Assembly: GCA_964388485.1 (NCBI GenBank)
Contig: CAYMAS010000011.1
Span: 1-64,000, forward strand
Direction: 5' to 3'
DNA: 64,000 nt
Origin: JBCDKH01 sp964388485
Lineage (GTDB): Bacteria > Planctomycetota > Phycisphaerae > Tepidisphaerales > Tepidisphaeraceae
The position numbers were made by a program, and so were the translations under genes. Below the pieces are notes generated by a model, which saw only the letters and a program-made list of their open reading frames with translations, was not told the DNA's origin and ran no database searches. Positions 9,249-18,409 of the stretch are shown here, piece by piece. The first letter of the stretch is position 1, and each line of letters starts with the position of its first letter.

Positions 9249-9821
9249 TCAGATGCTCAGCTGTCGACCGGCGCGTACGTCCTCGACGTGCCGGATGATC
9301 TCGTCACCGCCGCCCTCGTAGACGAGTTGGCCGAGGTCTCGAAGGAGGTCAAGGTCGACCGGCACCGCCATCTCATCCGCCGCAACGAGCACGCGGGCGA
9401 AGTCGATTGCATCCTGCTGACGATCCAGGAACTGCCGCCCGAGGAAGATCATCGCGTTGAACTTCATTGCCAAGACGCCCTCAACTGGCGGGATGCGGCC
9501 GCGGGAGCCTTCCAGTTCCACTTCCGTCGCCATCCGCACGACCCGGCAAAACAGCTTGCTCTGGCCTGCCTTCATCACGTCGACCGCTTCCTTGCCATCA
9601 AGGAGCAATCGCGTCACGACTGGCGTGTCGTGAGCCTCCAGTTCAGGAAACGCCTCCATCAGCAGTCCCGCGACCTTCTTCGGAGCGTCGGTCAGGACGT
9701 CGACGTCCTGCGTCGCCCGCGGCCTGCCGGTGTGGGCGTTGGCGGCGTGGGCACCGGCGATGACGTAGCGAACGTCGGCGGCGTTGAGAATCTTGGCGAC
9801 GTGAGAGGGAGTGATTCTCAT
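9249..9821 (-). CDS. Nucleotidyltransferase-like protein
   Basis: 190 aa from the ATG at 9821; the frame stays open upstream to 9935, but those 38 residues look unlike the fold. RYVIAGAHAANAHTGRPRATQDVDVL resembles the core of AbiEii/DUF6036-type nucleotidyltransferases, with the DVD pair as probable metal ligands (read as GRPRATQDVDVL). Members include antitoxin-partner and aminoglycoside-type transferases, and some are toxins. No paired toxin or antitoxin partner is visible: the left neighbour is convergent xylA and the right neighbour is divergent terC-like. The role is unknown. Confidence 0.6.
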   Translation of the reverse strand: MRITPSHVAKILNAADVRYVIAGAHAANAHTGRPRATQDVDVLTDAPKKVAGLLMEAFPELEAHDTPVVTRLLLDGKEAVDVMKAGQSKLFCRVVRMATEVELEGSRGRIPPVEGVLAMKFNAMIFLGRQFLDRQQDAIDFARVLVAADEMAVPVDLDLLRDLGQLVYEGGGDEIIRHVEDVRAGRQLSI

Positions 9822-9987
9822 GCCGTAGTAGACGCTGAGTGCCACGCCCTCGCTGATCCATTCGTGAGCAGGCTGGCGACGCAGCGGGGCGCGTGGCAGG
9901 TGGATTGCGTTGGGATGATCGGCGGCGAGGGGCACCGTCAGATTCTAACAGAAACGCCGCCCATTGGCAGCGGCGGCATCAGGGAGC

Positions 9988-10959
9988 ATGATGCTCCGCA
10001 TGGACCTGCTGCTGCCCCACCTCGCCCTCGACCTGCCGTTGGCGGTGAAGTTCTACGACAGCGGCGTCTGGACCGCCGCGGCCCTCGGGTCGCTCATCAC
10101 GCTGACGATTCTCGAGGTCATCCTCGGCATCGACAACGTCGTCTTCATCGCCATTCTCACCGGGAAATTGCCCGAGGAACAACGGCCCAAGGCACAAAAG
10201 CTCGGCATCGGCCTGGCGGCGGGCCTTCGAATCCTCCTGCTCTGCGGTGCTGCGTTCGTCCTGACGCTCGACAAGCCGGAGTACGGCATCGACGTCGGTG
10301 CCTGGGTCGGGCAGGGTGTCGAAGAGGTCGCCGCCGATGCTGATTTAATCGCCGCAGACGGCGAGAAGGCCGCAGAGCCCGAGGAGAAGCCCGGTGAGCA
10401 CGAGCCGCTTCTCATAACGATCAAGGACTTCATCGTCCTTCTCGGCGGCCTGTTCCTCGTCGGCAAAGCCGTCTACGAAATTCACGACAAGCTCGAGGGT
10501 AACGATCACGCGGCCGGCGTCGGCGTGGGGACTGCTGCCTTCTCCACGATCATCCTGCAGATCCTCGCCCTCGACCTCGTTTTCAGCATCGACAGCGTCA
10601 TCACCGCAGTCGGCATCGCCGAGTACCTCTCGATCATGATCGTCGCGGTGATGATCGCGGTGGTCGTCATGATCACCTTCGCCGGGCCCATCAGCCGGTT
10701 CGTCGAGAAGCATCCGACGACCAAGATCCTGGCCCTGAGCTTCCTGATTCTCATCGGCGTGCTGCTCGTGGCCGAGGCTTTCGAACAGAAGATCCCCAAA
10801 GGCTACATCTACTTCTCGCTCGCCTTCGCCTTGCTCGTCGAGTTCCTCAACATTCAGTTCAAGAAGGCCAAGAACCGCGGCAAGCCCGTGAAACTCCACC
10901 AGAGCTACGTCGACTCCGAATCGAGCGACGGCTACGGCGACATCGCCAAAACGAGTTGA
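9988..10959 (+). CDS. TerC-family integral membrane protein
   Basis: 323 aa from the ATG at 9988 (ATG 9991 and 10000 are alternatives; AGGGAG lies at 9981-9986). It has about seven membrane segments with the TerC signatures LEVILGIDNVVFIAIL near the N-terminus and LALDLVFSIDSVITAVG in the second half; the Asp residues buried in these helices are thought to bind metal ions. An acidic cytoplasmic or periplasmic loop (~110-150) is extended. TerC relatives act in metal homeostasis, notably manganese export alongside protein secretion, and in tellurite resistance. No other ter genes are nearby, so a metal-export role is more likely than tellurite resistance. Confidence 0.88.
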   Translation: MMLRMDLLLPHLALDLPLAVKFYDSGVWTAAALGSLITLTILEVILGIDNVVFIAILTGKLPEEQRPKAQKLGIGLAAGLRILLLCGAAFVLTLDKPEYGIDVGAWVGQGVEEVAADADLIAADGEKAAEPEEKPGEHEPLLITIKDFIVLLGGLFLVGKAVYEIHDKLEGNDHAAGVGVGTAAFSTIILQILALDLVFSIDSVITAVGIAEYLSIMIVAVMIAVVVMITFAGPISRFVEKHPTTKILALSFLILIGVLLVAEAFEQKIPKGYIYFSLAFALLVEFLNIQFKKAKNRGKPVKLHQSYVDSESSDGYGDIAKTS

Positions 10960-11055
10960 CTTTCGGCTGGACCTTGCGTCACCTCAAGGCGTTGTTAGGC
11001 TTGACGTGACGATCGGCACGGACGCCGGACGCGATATTCCCCGTGCAGGAGGCAC

Positions 11056-12516
11056 ATGCGTCTTCGCAAATTGCTCTTGGCTGTGCCCGGCGTCGACTTG
11101 TCGACGGTTCCGGATCTCGACGTCTTCGGCGTCCAGGAGGATTCCCGCCGCGTGACGACGGGCGACCTCTTCATTGCCCGCCGCGGCTCGGCGACGGACG
11201 GGGCTGCCTTCATCGATGAAGCTCACCAGCGTGGTGCCGTCGCCGTCGTGGCAGCGAAGCAAATCATCACGCCGCTGCCGACGATTGTCGTGTCCGACCC
11301 GACCGCCGCGGCAAGCCTGCTGGCGAACCGTCTGCAAGGAGATCCGTCGCACGACCTGAAGGTGCTGGGCGTCACCGGCACCAACGGAAAGACGACCGTC
11401 ACGTTTCTCCTCCAGCACCTCGCCCGGCACGCATCGCAGCCGTGCGGCCTCATCGGCACCTGCATCACCGACGACGGCTCGCGACAGCGCAGCAGTGCCA
11501 TGACCACGCCCGGCCCGGTAGAGGTCGCGTCGCTTCTGGCGGACATGCGCGACCGGGGCCGCAAGGCGGTGGCGATGGAGGTGTCGAGCCACGCACTCGA
11601 TCAGCGTCGCGTGGCGGGCGTCACCTTCGCCGGTGCCGCCTTCACGAATCTGACGGGCGATCACCTCGACTACCACGGCACGCTCGAGAACTACGCAGCC
11701 GCCAAGGCGAAGCTGTTTGAGATGCTCGACACCGACGTGCCGGCGGTGGTGAACGCTCGCGATCCCGCCGCGGATCGGATGCTCCGCGACTGCCGAGGCA
11801 GGGCGATCACGTTCGGCATCGACTGCGACGCCGACTACAACGCTACACACCTGCAGACCTCCGCCGACGGCTCTGCCTTCTACCTCGAGACGCCACGTGG
11901 CTCGACCGCGGTCACCTCCAAGCTTATCGGCCGGCACAACGTCGAAAATCTCCTTGCCGCCGCGGCATTAGCGAGCGAAGTGTTCGAACTGTCTCCTGCC
12001 AAAGTCGCTGACGGGCTCGCCGACGCCCCGGCCGCACCAGGCCGGCTTGAATCTGTCCATGACGGCGGGCCGGTCGCCGTCCTCGTCGACTACGCACATA
12101 CGGATGACGCCCTCGAGAACGTCCTGCTCGCCCTACGCCCGCTGACCACGGGCCGAGTCCGCGTCGTCTTCGGCTGTGGTGGCGATCGGGACAAGACGAA
12201 GCGACCTCGTATGGCCGCGGTCGCCGAACGTCTGGCGGACGATCTGATCATTACGAGCGACAACCCGCGGACCGAAGACCCGACGGCGATTCTCCGCGAC
12301 ATCAAGGCTGGCCTGACGAAGCCGGACCGGGCGACGCTGGAAGTGGATCGTCGTGCTGCGATTTGCATCGCGATAGACGCCGCCGAGCCGGGCGATTGCG
12401 TGCTCGTCGCTGGCAAGGGTCACGAGGACTACCAGATCGTCGGCGTCGAGCGGCTGCCTTTTGATGATCGTGTCGAGTGTCGAAGTGCGCTGGAGCGAAA
12501 GCAGGTGCCGGCGTGA
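11056..12516 (+). CDS. murE: UDP-MurNAc-tripeptide synthetase (meso-diaminopimelate-adding)
   Basis: Adds the third amino acid to UDP-MurNAc-L-Ala-D-Glu in the cytoplasm, using ATP. 486 aa. Mur-ligase domains follow in order: N-terminal UDP-binding domain, central ATPase with the P-loop GTNGKTT (108-114), and C-terminal domain. DNPR at 402-405 is the motif associated with meso-diaminopimelate rather than lysine. AGKGHEDYQ near the C-terminus is also typical. AGGAGG at 11047-11052 is a strong ribosome-binding site, though only 3 nt from the ATG. It heads a murE-murF-mraY-ftsW run. Confidence 0.96.
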   Translation: MRLRKLLLAVPGVDLSTVPDLDVFGVQEDSRRVTTGDLFIARRGSATDGAAFIDEAHQRGAVAVVAAKQIITPLPTIVVSDPTAAASLLANRLQGDPSHDLKVLGVTGTNGKTTVTFLLQHLARHASQPCGLIGTCITDDGSRQRSSAMTTPGPVEVASLLADMRDRGRKAVAMEVSSHALDQRRVAGVTFAGAAFTNLTGDHLDYHGTLENYAAAKAKLFEMLDTDVPAVVNARDPAADRMLRDCRGRAITFGIDCDADYNATHLQTSADGSAFYLETPRGSTAVTSKLIGRHNVENLLAAAALASEVFELSPAKVADGLADAPAAPGRLESVHDGGPVAVLVDYAHTDDALENVLLALRPLTTGRVRVVFGCGGDRDKTKRPRMAAVAERLADDLIITSDNPRTEDPTAILRDIKAGLTKPDRATLEVDRRAAICIAIDAAEPGDCVLVAGKGHEDYQIVGVERLPFDDRVECRSALERKQVPA

Positions 12517-13838
12517 CGCCGCTGTCGCTCCGCGAGGTTGCGACACGTTCCGGTGGAGTCGCCGACGCGTCGCCGGACACGGTCGTCGCACGCGTCTCGA
12601 CCGACACCCGATCCCTGCAAGCAGGCGAGTTGTTCATCGCACTGCATGGCGATCGTTTCGATGCTCACGATCATCTCGCCGACGCCCGACACGCCGCCGC
12701 GGCCGTTGTTCATCGCGTGCCGCCGGACGCTCCGGGCGACCTGCCGCTGATCATCGTTCCGGACACGCGGCGGGCGTTGGGTGATCTCGCCGCATGGCAC
12801 CGCACGACCCTGCGTGGCCCCATCGTCGCCATCGCCGGCAGCAACGGCAAGACCAGCACCAAGCTCCTCGTCGACAGCGTTCTCCGCACCCGCTTCCACG
12901 GCACCGCGAGCCCTAGGAGCTTCAACAACGACATCGGGGTCCCGCTCACGCTGCTCGACGCCGACGCGGCCGACGACTACACGATCCTGGAGATCGGCAC
13001 GAACCACCCGGGCGAGATCGAGCGTCTCATCGAGATCGCCCAGCCGACGGTCGCGGTCGTCACCAGCATCGGCCGCGAGCATCTCGAGGGCTTCGGCGAC
13101 TTAGACGGCGTCCGTCGCGAGAATCTCGATGCACTGCGAGCCGATAGCTGCCAAGCGATCGTCTGCGGCGACGACGGCGTCTTCAAGAGGATGGCCGCCG
13201 AGGTCGTTCCGACCCTGACGACGTTTGGTCTTGATCCGACGAACGACCTAGTGGTCCGTCGGCCGAACGTGTCGTGCGAGGCGACCTCGTTCACCTGCAG
13301 CGGCCGTGAGTGGAATGTGTCGCACCTTGGTCTTCATGCCGCCAGCAATGCCGCGGCGGCGATCGCGGTCGGGCGGTGGTTCGGCATGAGCGACGACGAC
13401 ATCGCCGCCGGCCTGGCGTCCGCAGATGTGCCGGCGATGCGGATAAACGCCCGCCGCCTGCCGAACGGTGTGTTGCTGCTCGACGACTCCTACAACGCCA
13501 ATCCGGAGAGCATGAAAGCCGCCTTGGCTTATCTGGCTGATCTGCCTTGCGCGGGTCGACGCATCGCGGTGCTGGGCGACATGCTGGAGATGGGCGACGC
13601 CTCCGCCGCCTGTCATGTCGAGGTGCTGGATCAGGCGATGGCTGTGTGCGACATGACGATCACCGTCGGCGATTGCTTCGTCGGCGGCGACTTCGTGGCA
13701 GCCGACGCCGATGACGCCGTCGGGATCGTCCAGTCGCTCTTGTCCAGCGGTGACATCGTGCTCATCAAAGCCTCCCGCGGCATCGGTCTCGACCAAGTCG
13801 CCGCTGCCCTAGCTTCCCCCACAGCGGTGGCGGCCTAG
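12513..13838 (+). CDS. murF: UDP-MurNAc-tripeptide-D-alanyl-D-alanine ligase
   Basis: Completes the cytoplasmic UDP-MurNAc-pentapeptide by adding D-Ala-D-Ala. 441 aa from the GTG at 12513, chosen because GTGA overlaps the murE stop by 4 nt, which implies coupled translation; an earlier GTG at 12477 would run inside murE. The ATP-binding loop reads AGSNGKTSTK, followed by SFNNDIGVPLTLL and LEIGTNHPGEIERL, all MurF-type. The C-terminal domain has LDDSYNANPESMKAAL. The downstream mraY begins 10 nt later. Confidence 0.96.
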   Translation: MTPLSLREVATRSGGVADASPDTVVARVSTDTRSLQAGELFIALHGDRFDAHDHLADARHAAAAVVHRVPPDAPGDLPLIIVPDTRRALGDLAAWHRTTLRGPIVAIAGSNGKTSTKLLVDSVLRTRFHGTASPRSFNNDIGVPLTLLDADAADDYTILEIGTNHPGEIERLIEIAQPTVAVVTSIGREHLEGFGDLDGVRRENLDALRADSCQAIVCGDDGVFKRMAAEVVPTLTTFGLDPTNDLVVRRPNVSCEATSFTCSGREWNVSHLGLHAASNAAAAIAVGRWFGMSDDDIAAGLASADVPAMRINARRLPNGVLLLDDSYNANPESMKAALAYLADLPCAGRRIAVLGDMLEMGDASAACHVEVLDQAMAVCDMTITVGDCFVGGDFVAADADDAVGIVQSLLSSGDIVLIKASRGIGLDQVAAALASPTAVAA

Positions 13839-13848
13839 AGACGGTGCC

Positions 13849-14991
13849 TTGCTCTACCAGCTCTACGTCAACTTCCAGACGTCGCTCGAAGCCGGACCCT
13901 TTGGCTTCCTGAGGGTCGTCACGTTTCCGACATTCAGCGCAATGCTCGGCACGCTGCTGTCGTTCGCGCTCGTCCTGTCGCTGGGCAAGCCGACGATCCT
14001 CTGGCTTCGGCGTCGCAAGATCGGCGACCAGGCGGACTTCGATGACGTCGACCTCAATGCCGCCTCCATCAACAAGCGGGAGACGCCCACCATGGGCGGC
14101 CTGCTTATCGTCGCCGCCATCGCCGGCACGACGCTGCTGCTCGCCGACATCACGAACTTTTACGTGCAGATGGCGCTGATCGTCTTGCTCTGGCTCGGTG
14201 CCGTCGGCGCGGCCGATGACTGGCTCAAGCTCAACGCCGCCCGCCAGCAGTCAGGCCGACAAGGCCTGCGGACGAAGGAAAAACTGGCCCTGCAGGTCAT
14301 TCTCGCCCTCGTCGTTTCGTTCTTCCTCTGGCGTCACGCGGGCGGGACGGAGGCGGGCTCGCACGCTTACATCCCCTTCTTCAAGGACGTCGAGATTCCG
14401 CTGAACGTCTGGACGTTCGTTCTCATCAGCGGCTTCGTCATCGTCGCCGGCTCGAACGGCGTGAACATCACCGACGGCCTCGATGGCCTCGCCAGCGGGT
14501 GCAGCGCAATGGTTGCCGTCGCGCTGATGGTCCTGACGCTCGTCATCAGCGACCCGCGACTCAGCAGCGATTTGCTGTTCCACCACATCGCCGAAGTCGG
14601 CCCGCTCGCGATCGTCTGCGGCGCGGTGCTCGGTGCGACGCTCGGCTTCCTTTGGTTCAACTGCAACCCCGCCAGCGTCTTCATGGGTGACACCGGCAGC
14701 CTCGCTCTCGGCGGCGTGCTGGCTTTCGTCGCTGTCGCGATTCGGCAGGAGCTGTTGCTCCTTCTCCTCGGCGGCATCTTCATCGTGGAGCTGGCGAGCG
14801 TGGCTTTGCAGGTCGGTTGGTTCAAGTTCACCCGCAAGCGATACGGCCAAGGCCGACGCATCTTCCTCATGTCGCCGCTGCACCATCACTTCCAGAAGAG
14901 GGGCTGGGGCGAGGTGCAGATCGTCGTCCGCTTCTGGCTCATCAGCGCGATCCTCGCCGCGGCGGCGTTGGCGACGATCAAGCTGCGGTGA
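13849..14991 (+). CDS. mraY: Phospho-N-acetylmuramoyl-pentapeptide transferase
   Basis: Inner-membrane enzyme that transfers phospho-MurNAc-pentapeptide to undecaprenyl phosphate, forming lipid I. 380 aa with about ten membrane helices. It begins at TTG 13849, reading LLYQLYVNF, which matches the conserved family N-terminus; no in-frame ATG or GTG lies nearby. TPTMGGLLI, the Asp pair in GAADDWLKL, NGVNITDGLDGLASG and the HHHFQKRGW segment near the C-terminus are MraY signatures. It follows murF and precedes ftsW. Confidence 0.95.
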   Translation: MLYQLYVNFQTSLEAGPFGFLRVVTFPTFSAMLGTLLSFALVLSLGKPTILWLRRRKIGDQADFDDVDLNAASINKRETPTMGGLLIVAAIAGTTLLLADITNFYVQMALIVLLWLGAVGAADDWLKLNAARQQSGRQGLRTKEKLALQVILALVVSFFLWRHAGGTEAGSHAYIPFFKDVEIPLNVWTFVLISGFVIVAGSNGVNITDGLDGLASGCSAMVAVALMVLTLVISDPRLSSDLLFHHIAEVGPLAIVCGAVLGATLGFLWFNCNPASVFMGDTGSLALGGVLAFVAVAIRQELLLLLLGGIFIVELASVALQVGWFKFTRKRYGQGRRIFLMSPLHHHFQKRGWGEVQIVVRFWLISAILAAAALATIKLR

Positions 14992-15015
14992 CGCAAGGGC
15001 CGATAATCCGAAGAC

Positions 15016-16254
15016 GTGCCGGAGTCGATCTATGGCCTTCGTGACCGCGACCTCATCGCTTTGGCGATGCTCGGCTTGCTCGGGCTCGGCACGCTCATGG
15101 TACAGTCCGCTGCCGTCAATGTGACGACAACCGGTGCGGCCGTCGGCTTGCTCGACTGGACCGGCCGCGGCAGCCGACATGCACTTTACGTGGCCCTGGC
15201 CGTCTTGACGTTCCTCATCAGCTCCCGCCTCGATTACCGCCGACTCGCCGGGTCGACTGCAGTCACCTCGCCTGCCGTCTGGTTCACGATCCTCGCGGCG
15301 ATGCTTTGCATAGCAGCCCTGCTGCCGGGCGTCGGGGCGGAGGTCAATGGTGCCCGCCGCTGGTTGAAGATCGGGCCGCTCACGCTGCAGCCGAGCGAGC
15401 TGGCCAAGTGGGCGACCGTTCTGTTCCTCGCGTGGCGACTGAGTCGGCCGGGGACGTTCACGTTCGTCGGCGGGTTCGTCGCCAGTTCCGCCATCGTCGG
15501 CCTGCTCTGTTTGCTCGTCGTCATCCAGGATTTCGGCACCGCGGCGCTCATCGGCACGGCGGCAGGGCTCATGCTTTTTGCCGGACCTGTCAAGCTCCGC
15601 TGGCTCCTCGCCGCCATCGGCCCGGCCGCGGCGGCGGCGGTCTACTTCGTCTGGACCGAGCCGTACCGCATGCGTCGCATCACTGCGTTCCTCGACCCGT
15701 GGGCCAATCCGGAGACGGACGGCTACCACGTGATCCAAAGCCTCTACAGCTTTGCCGGCGGCGGCTGGACCGGCCGGGGCCTCGGCAACGGTGTGCAGAA
15801 ATTGGGTTATCTTCCGGAAGACACCACCGATTTCATCTTCGCCGTCGTTTCCGAGGAACTGGGCCTGGCTGGCGGTATGCTGGTCGCGTTGGCGTATCTG
15901 ACGATCCTCATTGCCGGCCTGCTGGTGGCCCGCAAATGCCCGGACCCGATGGGTCGGCTGCTGGTCTTCGGCACCGTCACGACGATCGGCTTACAGGCGG
16001 CGATCAACATCGCGGTTGCGACGGCGAGCGTGCCGACGAAGGGAATCGCGTTGCCCCTCGTCAGCGCCGGCGGCACGGGCCTGGTCTGCGTCGCCTTCAT
16101 GCTCGGCCTCGTCCACAGCGTGGCCCGCAACGCTCCCGTTGCAGGCGAAGACGGAGAGTGGGAGACCCTGCTCCGCGGCAAGCCGAGCAAAGGAGAAGCC
16201 ACCGCCTCCAAGGAGGGCGGTGGCGAAAACGAGCTTGACGACGATCAGGCGTAG
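15016..16254 (+). CDS. ftsW: FtsW/RodA/SpoVE (SEDS) family peptidoglycan polymerase
   Basis: 412 aa from a GTG start, with about ten membrane segments. SEDS proteins polymerise lipid II at the division site (FtsW) or along the side wall (RodA). Conserved parts include GARRWLKIGPLTLQPSELAKWA, read in two pieces (GARRWLKIG, LQPSELAKWA), the central VIQDFGTA and the C-terminal LPLVSAGGTGLV. Position after murE-murF-mraY in a division/cell-wall cluster favours FtsW over RodA. murD, murG and ftsI are not in this window. The 3' end overlaps the convergent gene by 10 nt. Confidence 0.88.
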   Translation: MPESIYGLRDRDLIALAMLGLLGLGTLMVQSAAVNVTTTGAAVGLLDWTGRGSRHALYVALAVLTFLISSRLDYRRLAGSTAVTSPAVWFTILAAMLCIAALLPGVGAEVNGARRWLKIGPLTLQPSELAKWATVLFLAWRLSRPGTFTFVGGFVASSAIVGLLCLLVVIQDFGTAALIGTAAGLMLFAGPVKLRWLLAAIGPAAAAAVYFVWTEPYRMRRITAFLDPWANPETDGYHVIQSLYSFAGGGWTGRGLGNGVQKLGYLPEDTTDFIFAVVSEELGLAGGMLVALAYLTILIAGLLVARKCPDPMGRLLVFGTVTTIGLQAAINIAVATASVPTKGIALPLVSAGGTGLVCVAFMLGLVHSVARNAPVAGEDGEWETLLRGKPSKGEATASKEGGGENELDDDQA

Positions 16255-16880
16255 CCGCCGCCGAAGACGCGTTGCGCGGGAGAGGTTCGGCCACCTGTGT
16301 CGCTACTGACAATCTCGACGTCGCTGAAGCTGGCTCCGCCCGCAAACGAGCCGACCGCTGCTGTGGCAGCATTGGCCGTGCTGGCGACGTCAGTATCACC
16401 CGCCGGTCCGCGCCGAGAGACGAGGCTTCCACCGTCGTACCGCGACACCGTCGTTTGCCCGTCGCCGACGCGGCGGGGTTCGCTGAAGTTGCCGGTTGAA
16501 GTTTCCCGTCCAAAGAGGCCGAACCCGGCGCCGTTGCCGTCGAAGATGACGGGCGTAACGCCCGAAGCATTCCAGAAGGTGCGGTAGGAGCTGACGAAGT
16601 CGCTCGCTTCGATGTCACGATACGCCTGAGCGAGCGTGCTGCTGTTGAAGCCGCTGACGCCGAAGACGGCAAAGCCAGCATCCAGATCATCAGCAGCGGC
16701 CTCAGCGAAGTCGTCGATGAATTCGCTCCACCAGACGACGGCCTCATCGACGCTGACAATGCTCGGCCTGCTGTAGTCAAACCCGCAGAGGAAGTCGTTG
16801 ACAGACGGTCCGAAACTGCCGAAGTTCGCCGCGAGCATGCGGCGGCCTTCGAGTGGCTCAATCATCGTGTCGTTCATCAT
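16245..16880 (-). CDS. Short LEPR-XLL motif protein
   Basis: 211 aa from the ATG at 16880; the start is supported by AAGGGA 3-8 nt upstream in the sense strand. The frame stays open for 21 more codons, but these are not family-like. MIEPLEGRRMLAAN at the N-terminus is a clear LEPR-XLL motif. The remainder has no recognised domain; it contains small polar, Gly/Ser-rich segments and no dockerin repeats or C-terminal anchor. LEPR-XLL proteins are usually much longer, so this may be a shortened relic or a distinct small exported protein. It lies 31 nt downstream of the porin gene and is probably co-transcribed with it. Confidence 0.65.
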   Translation of the reverse strand: MMNDTMIEPLEGRRMLAANFGSFGPSVNDFLCGFDYSRPSIVSVDEAVVWWSEFIDDFAEAAADDLDAGFAVFGVSGFNSSTLAQAYRDIEASDFVSSYRTFWNASGVTPVIFDGNGAGFGLFGRETSTGNFSEPRRVGDGQTTVSRYDGGSLVSRRGPAGDTDVASTANAATAAVGSFAGGASFSDVEIVSSDTGGRTSPAQRVFGGGYA

Positions 16881-16911
16881 TATCCCTTGATCTCGAGTGA
16901 GTGGAAAGCGG

Positions 16912-18252
16912 TTAGAGCAGCAGCTGCAACTGTGCACGAACAATCAGCTGAAGCTCGTCGCTCAACGCGTAATCAAGCTGCGGCTGGTCGGGCGATCCGA
17001 CCGGCAGCAGGCCGACGTCGGCGGTGAACTTCAGGCGGTTCGGCATCGACTCGTCGAAGTAGACGTTGATGCCGCCGGTCAGCTCCAAAGCAAAGTCGTC
17101 GGCGACAGTCGGCAGATCGTCATCGAGAATCAGGAAGCTCACCCGCCCGAACGGCTCGTAGCCCCCCTCGAGCTTCTGACCCGCCTGAGCGACGGCAGCG
17201 ACGTTGAACGTGCTGTCGCCGTTGAACTGACCGGCCGTGGCGAAGCCGGCAACGTAGAGGCTCAGGCCCTTCTCCGTCTCCTGCCGGTAGTCGCCCGTCG
17301 CAACCAGCAAAGCGGTATCGCCCTGCAGGAGCACCTCTGCACCGACGCCGACGGCTGACGTCGTCTCGGTGGTCGTGTAAGCGGTGAAATCTTCCAGAGC
17401 CTGCCAGTTGCCGCCGAGCAGCAACTCGCCGCGACCCGCGAAGGCGATGTCGGCATCGTCGCTGAAGAACGCACTGTTGGCCGATCCGCTGCCGTCGGTG
17501 ATGCCCGCTTCGATGCGGACGTTGGGCATGTCATCGAGCTGCAGCAGGGCCGTAACGCCCTGGACGCGGCCGGGCGTCCCGAGCGTGGCAGCGGCGAGCG
17601 AGCGATCAACCGCCAGGTTGAAGCCGCCGAACGTCGTGCCCTCAGCCGAAACCGGATTGATGAATTGGCCGACCCGGACCGAGATCATGTCCGTGACCGG
17701 CAAGACGGCGAAAGCGTCTTCCAAGACAAAGTCGCCGCCTTCGGGAACGAAGGTGCCTTGAACGCGGTATTCGACCGGCCCGGTGAGGAAACCGGCGCCG
17801 GCGTCGCTGCCGAGGGTGCCGAAGAGGTAGGGCTTGACGCGGCTGTTTTCGAAGCCGAGATCCAGCTCCTCGTCGCCGCCGGCGGTGTCGAAGTAGCTGA
17901 AGATGCCGCGGGCCTGAACCAGCACGCCGGCACGGGCGGTGACGTCGCTCAAGGGGCCGTCGCCGATGTCGCTCGGGACCAGGTTGAACGAGCCGGTCTG
18001 GCCTTCGCCGAACTTGAGCACGTCGTTGACCGCATTGACGCCGGCCCCGTTGACGGGTTCGACACGATCGACGGACGTCTCAGCCGACGTCTCAGCCGAC
18101 GTCTCGGAAGTGTCGACCTCGACTTCCACGGGTTCGACGTCTTGAGCCGTGGCCGAGGCGGTCAGCGAAACGGTAACCGCTGCAGCGGCAGCGGCGAGGA
18201 AGCGACGCGTCGTAGCTGCGTGGCGGATGGTGGTTGCGATGTGCGTGTGCAT
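16912..18252 (-). CDS. Outer-membrane porin-like protein (phosphate-selective porin O/P type)
   Basis: 446 aa from the ATG at 18252. The frame is open far upstream, but a signal peptide starts here: a basic segment with TTRR, a long Ala/Val core and a likely cleavage site after SATA. Mature residues ~30-55 repeat SAETSAETS and are acidic. The rest alternates short strands and Gly/Asp turns as in OprO/OprP-type barrels: a surface or lumen pattern with VRVGQFINPVSAEG, repeated AGFATAGQF-type strands and a C-terminal strand ending in QLQLLL. A function as a passive or anion-selective pore is inferred from this weak resemblance. It precedes the short LEPR-XLL gene. Confidence 0.65.
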   Translation of the reverse strand: MHTHIATTIRHAATTRRFLAAAAAAVTVSLTASATAQDVEPVEVEVDTSETSAETSAETSVDRVEPVNGAGVNAVNDVLKFGEGQTGSFNLVPSDIGDGPLSDVTARAGVLVQARGIFSYFDTAGGDEELDLGFENSRVKPYLFGTLGSDAGAGFLTGPVEYRVQGTFVPEGGDFVLEDAFAVLPVTDMISVRVGQFINPVSAEGTTFGGFNLAVDRSLAAATLGTPGRVQGVTALLQLDDMPNVRIEAGITDGSGSANSAFFSDDADIAFAGRGELLLGGNWQALEDFTAYTTTETTSAVGVGAEVLLQGDTALLVATGDYRQETEKGLSLYVAGFATAGQFNGDSTFNVAAVAQAGQKLEGGYEPFGRVSFLILDDDLPTVADDFALELTGGINVYFDESMPNRLKFTADVGLLPVGSPDQPQLDYALSDELQLIVRAQLQLLL

Positions 18253-18409
18253 GGTGGTGGTGTGGGCGAAAGGACGGACTAGCAGTTCGCCGGCTTCCGC
18301 GACGCCCAATGCGAAGCGGCATCTCAGCTTGTAGCCGACTCCACCAACTGCCGCAAGACCGGCTGGCCTTTCGAAACACCACTTGAACCAAGATCCACCC
18401 GATTCCGCG

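Noticed and set aside
10999..11040. TTGACG and GATATT as a promoter for murE
   Set aside because: The spacing between them is about 26 nt, too long for a standard promoter.
14251..15738. A 495-codon minus-strand frame
   Set aside because: Antisense to mraY and ftsW, with a repetitive Arg/Glu/Asp composition and no motif.
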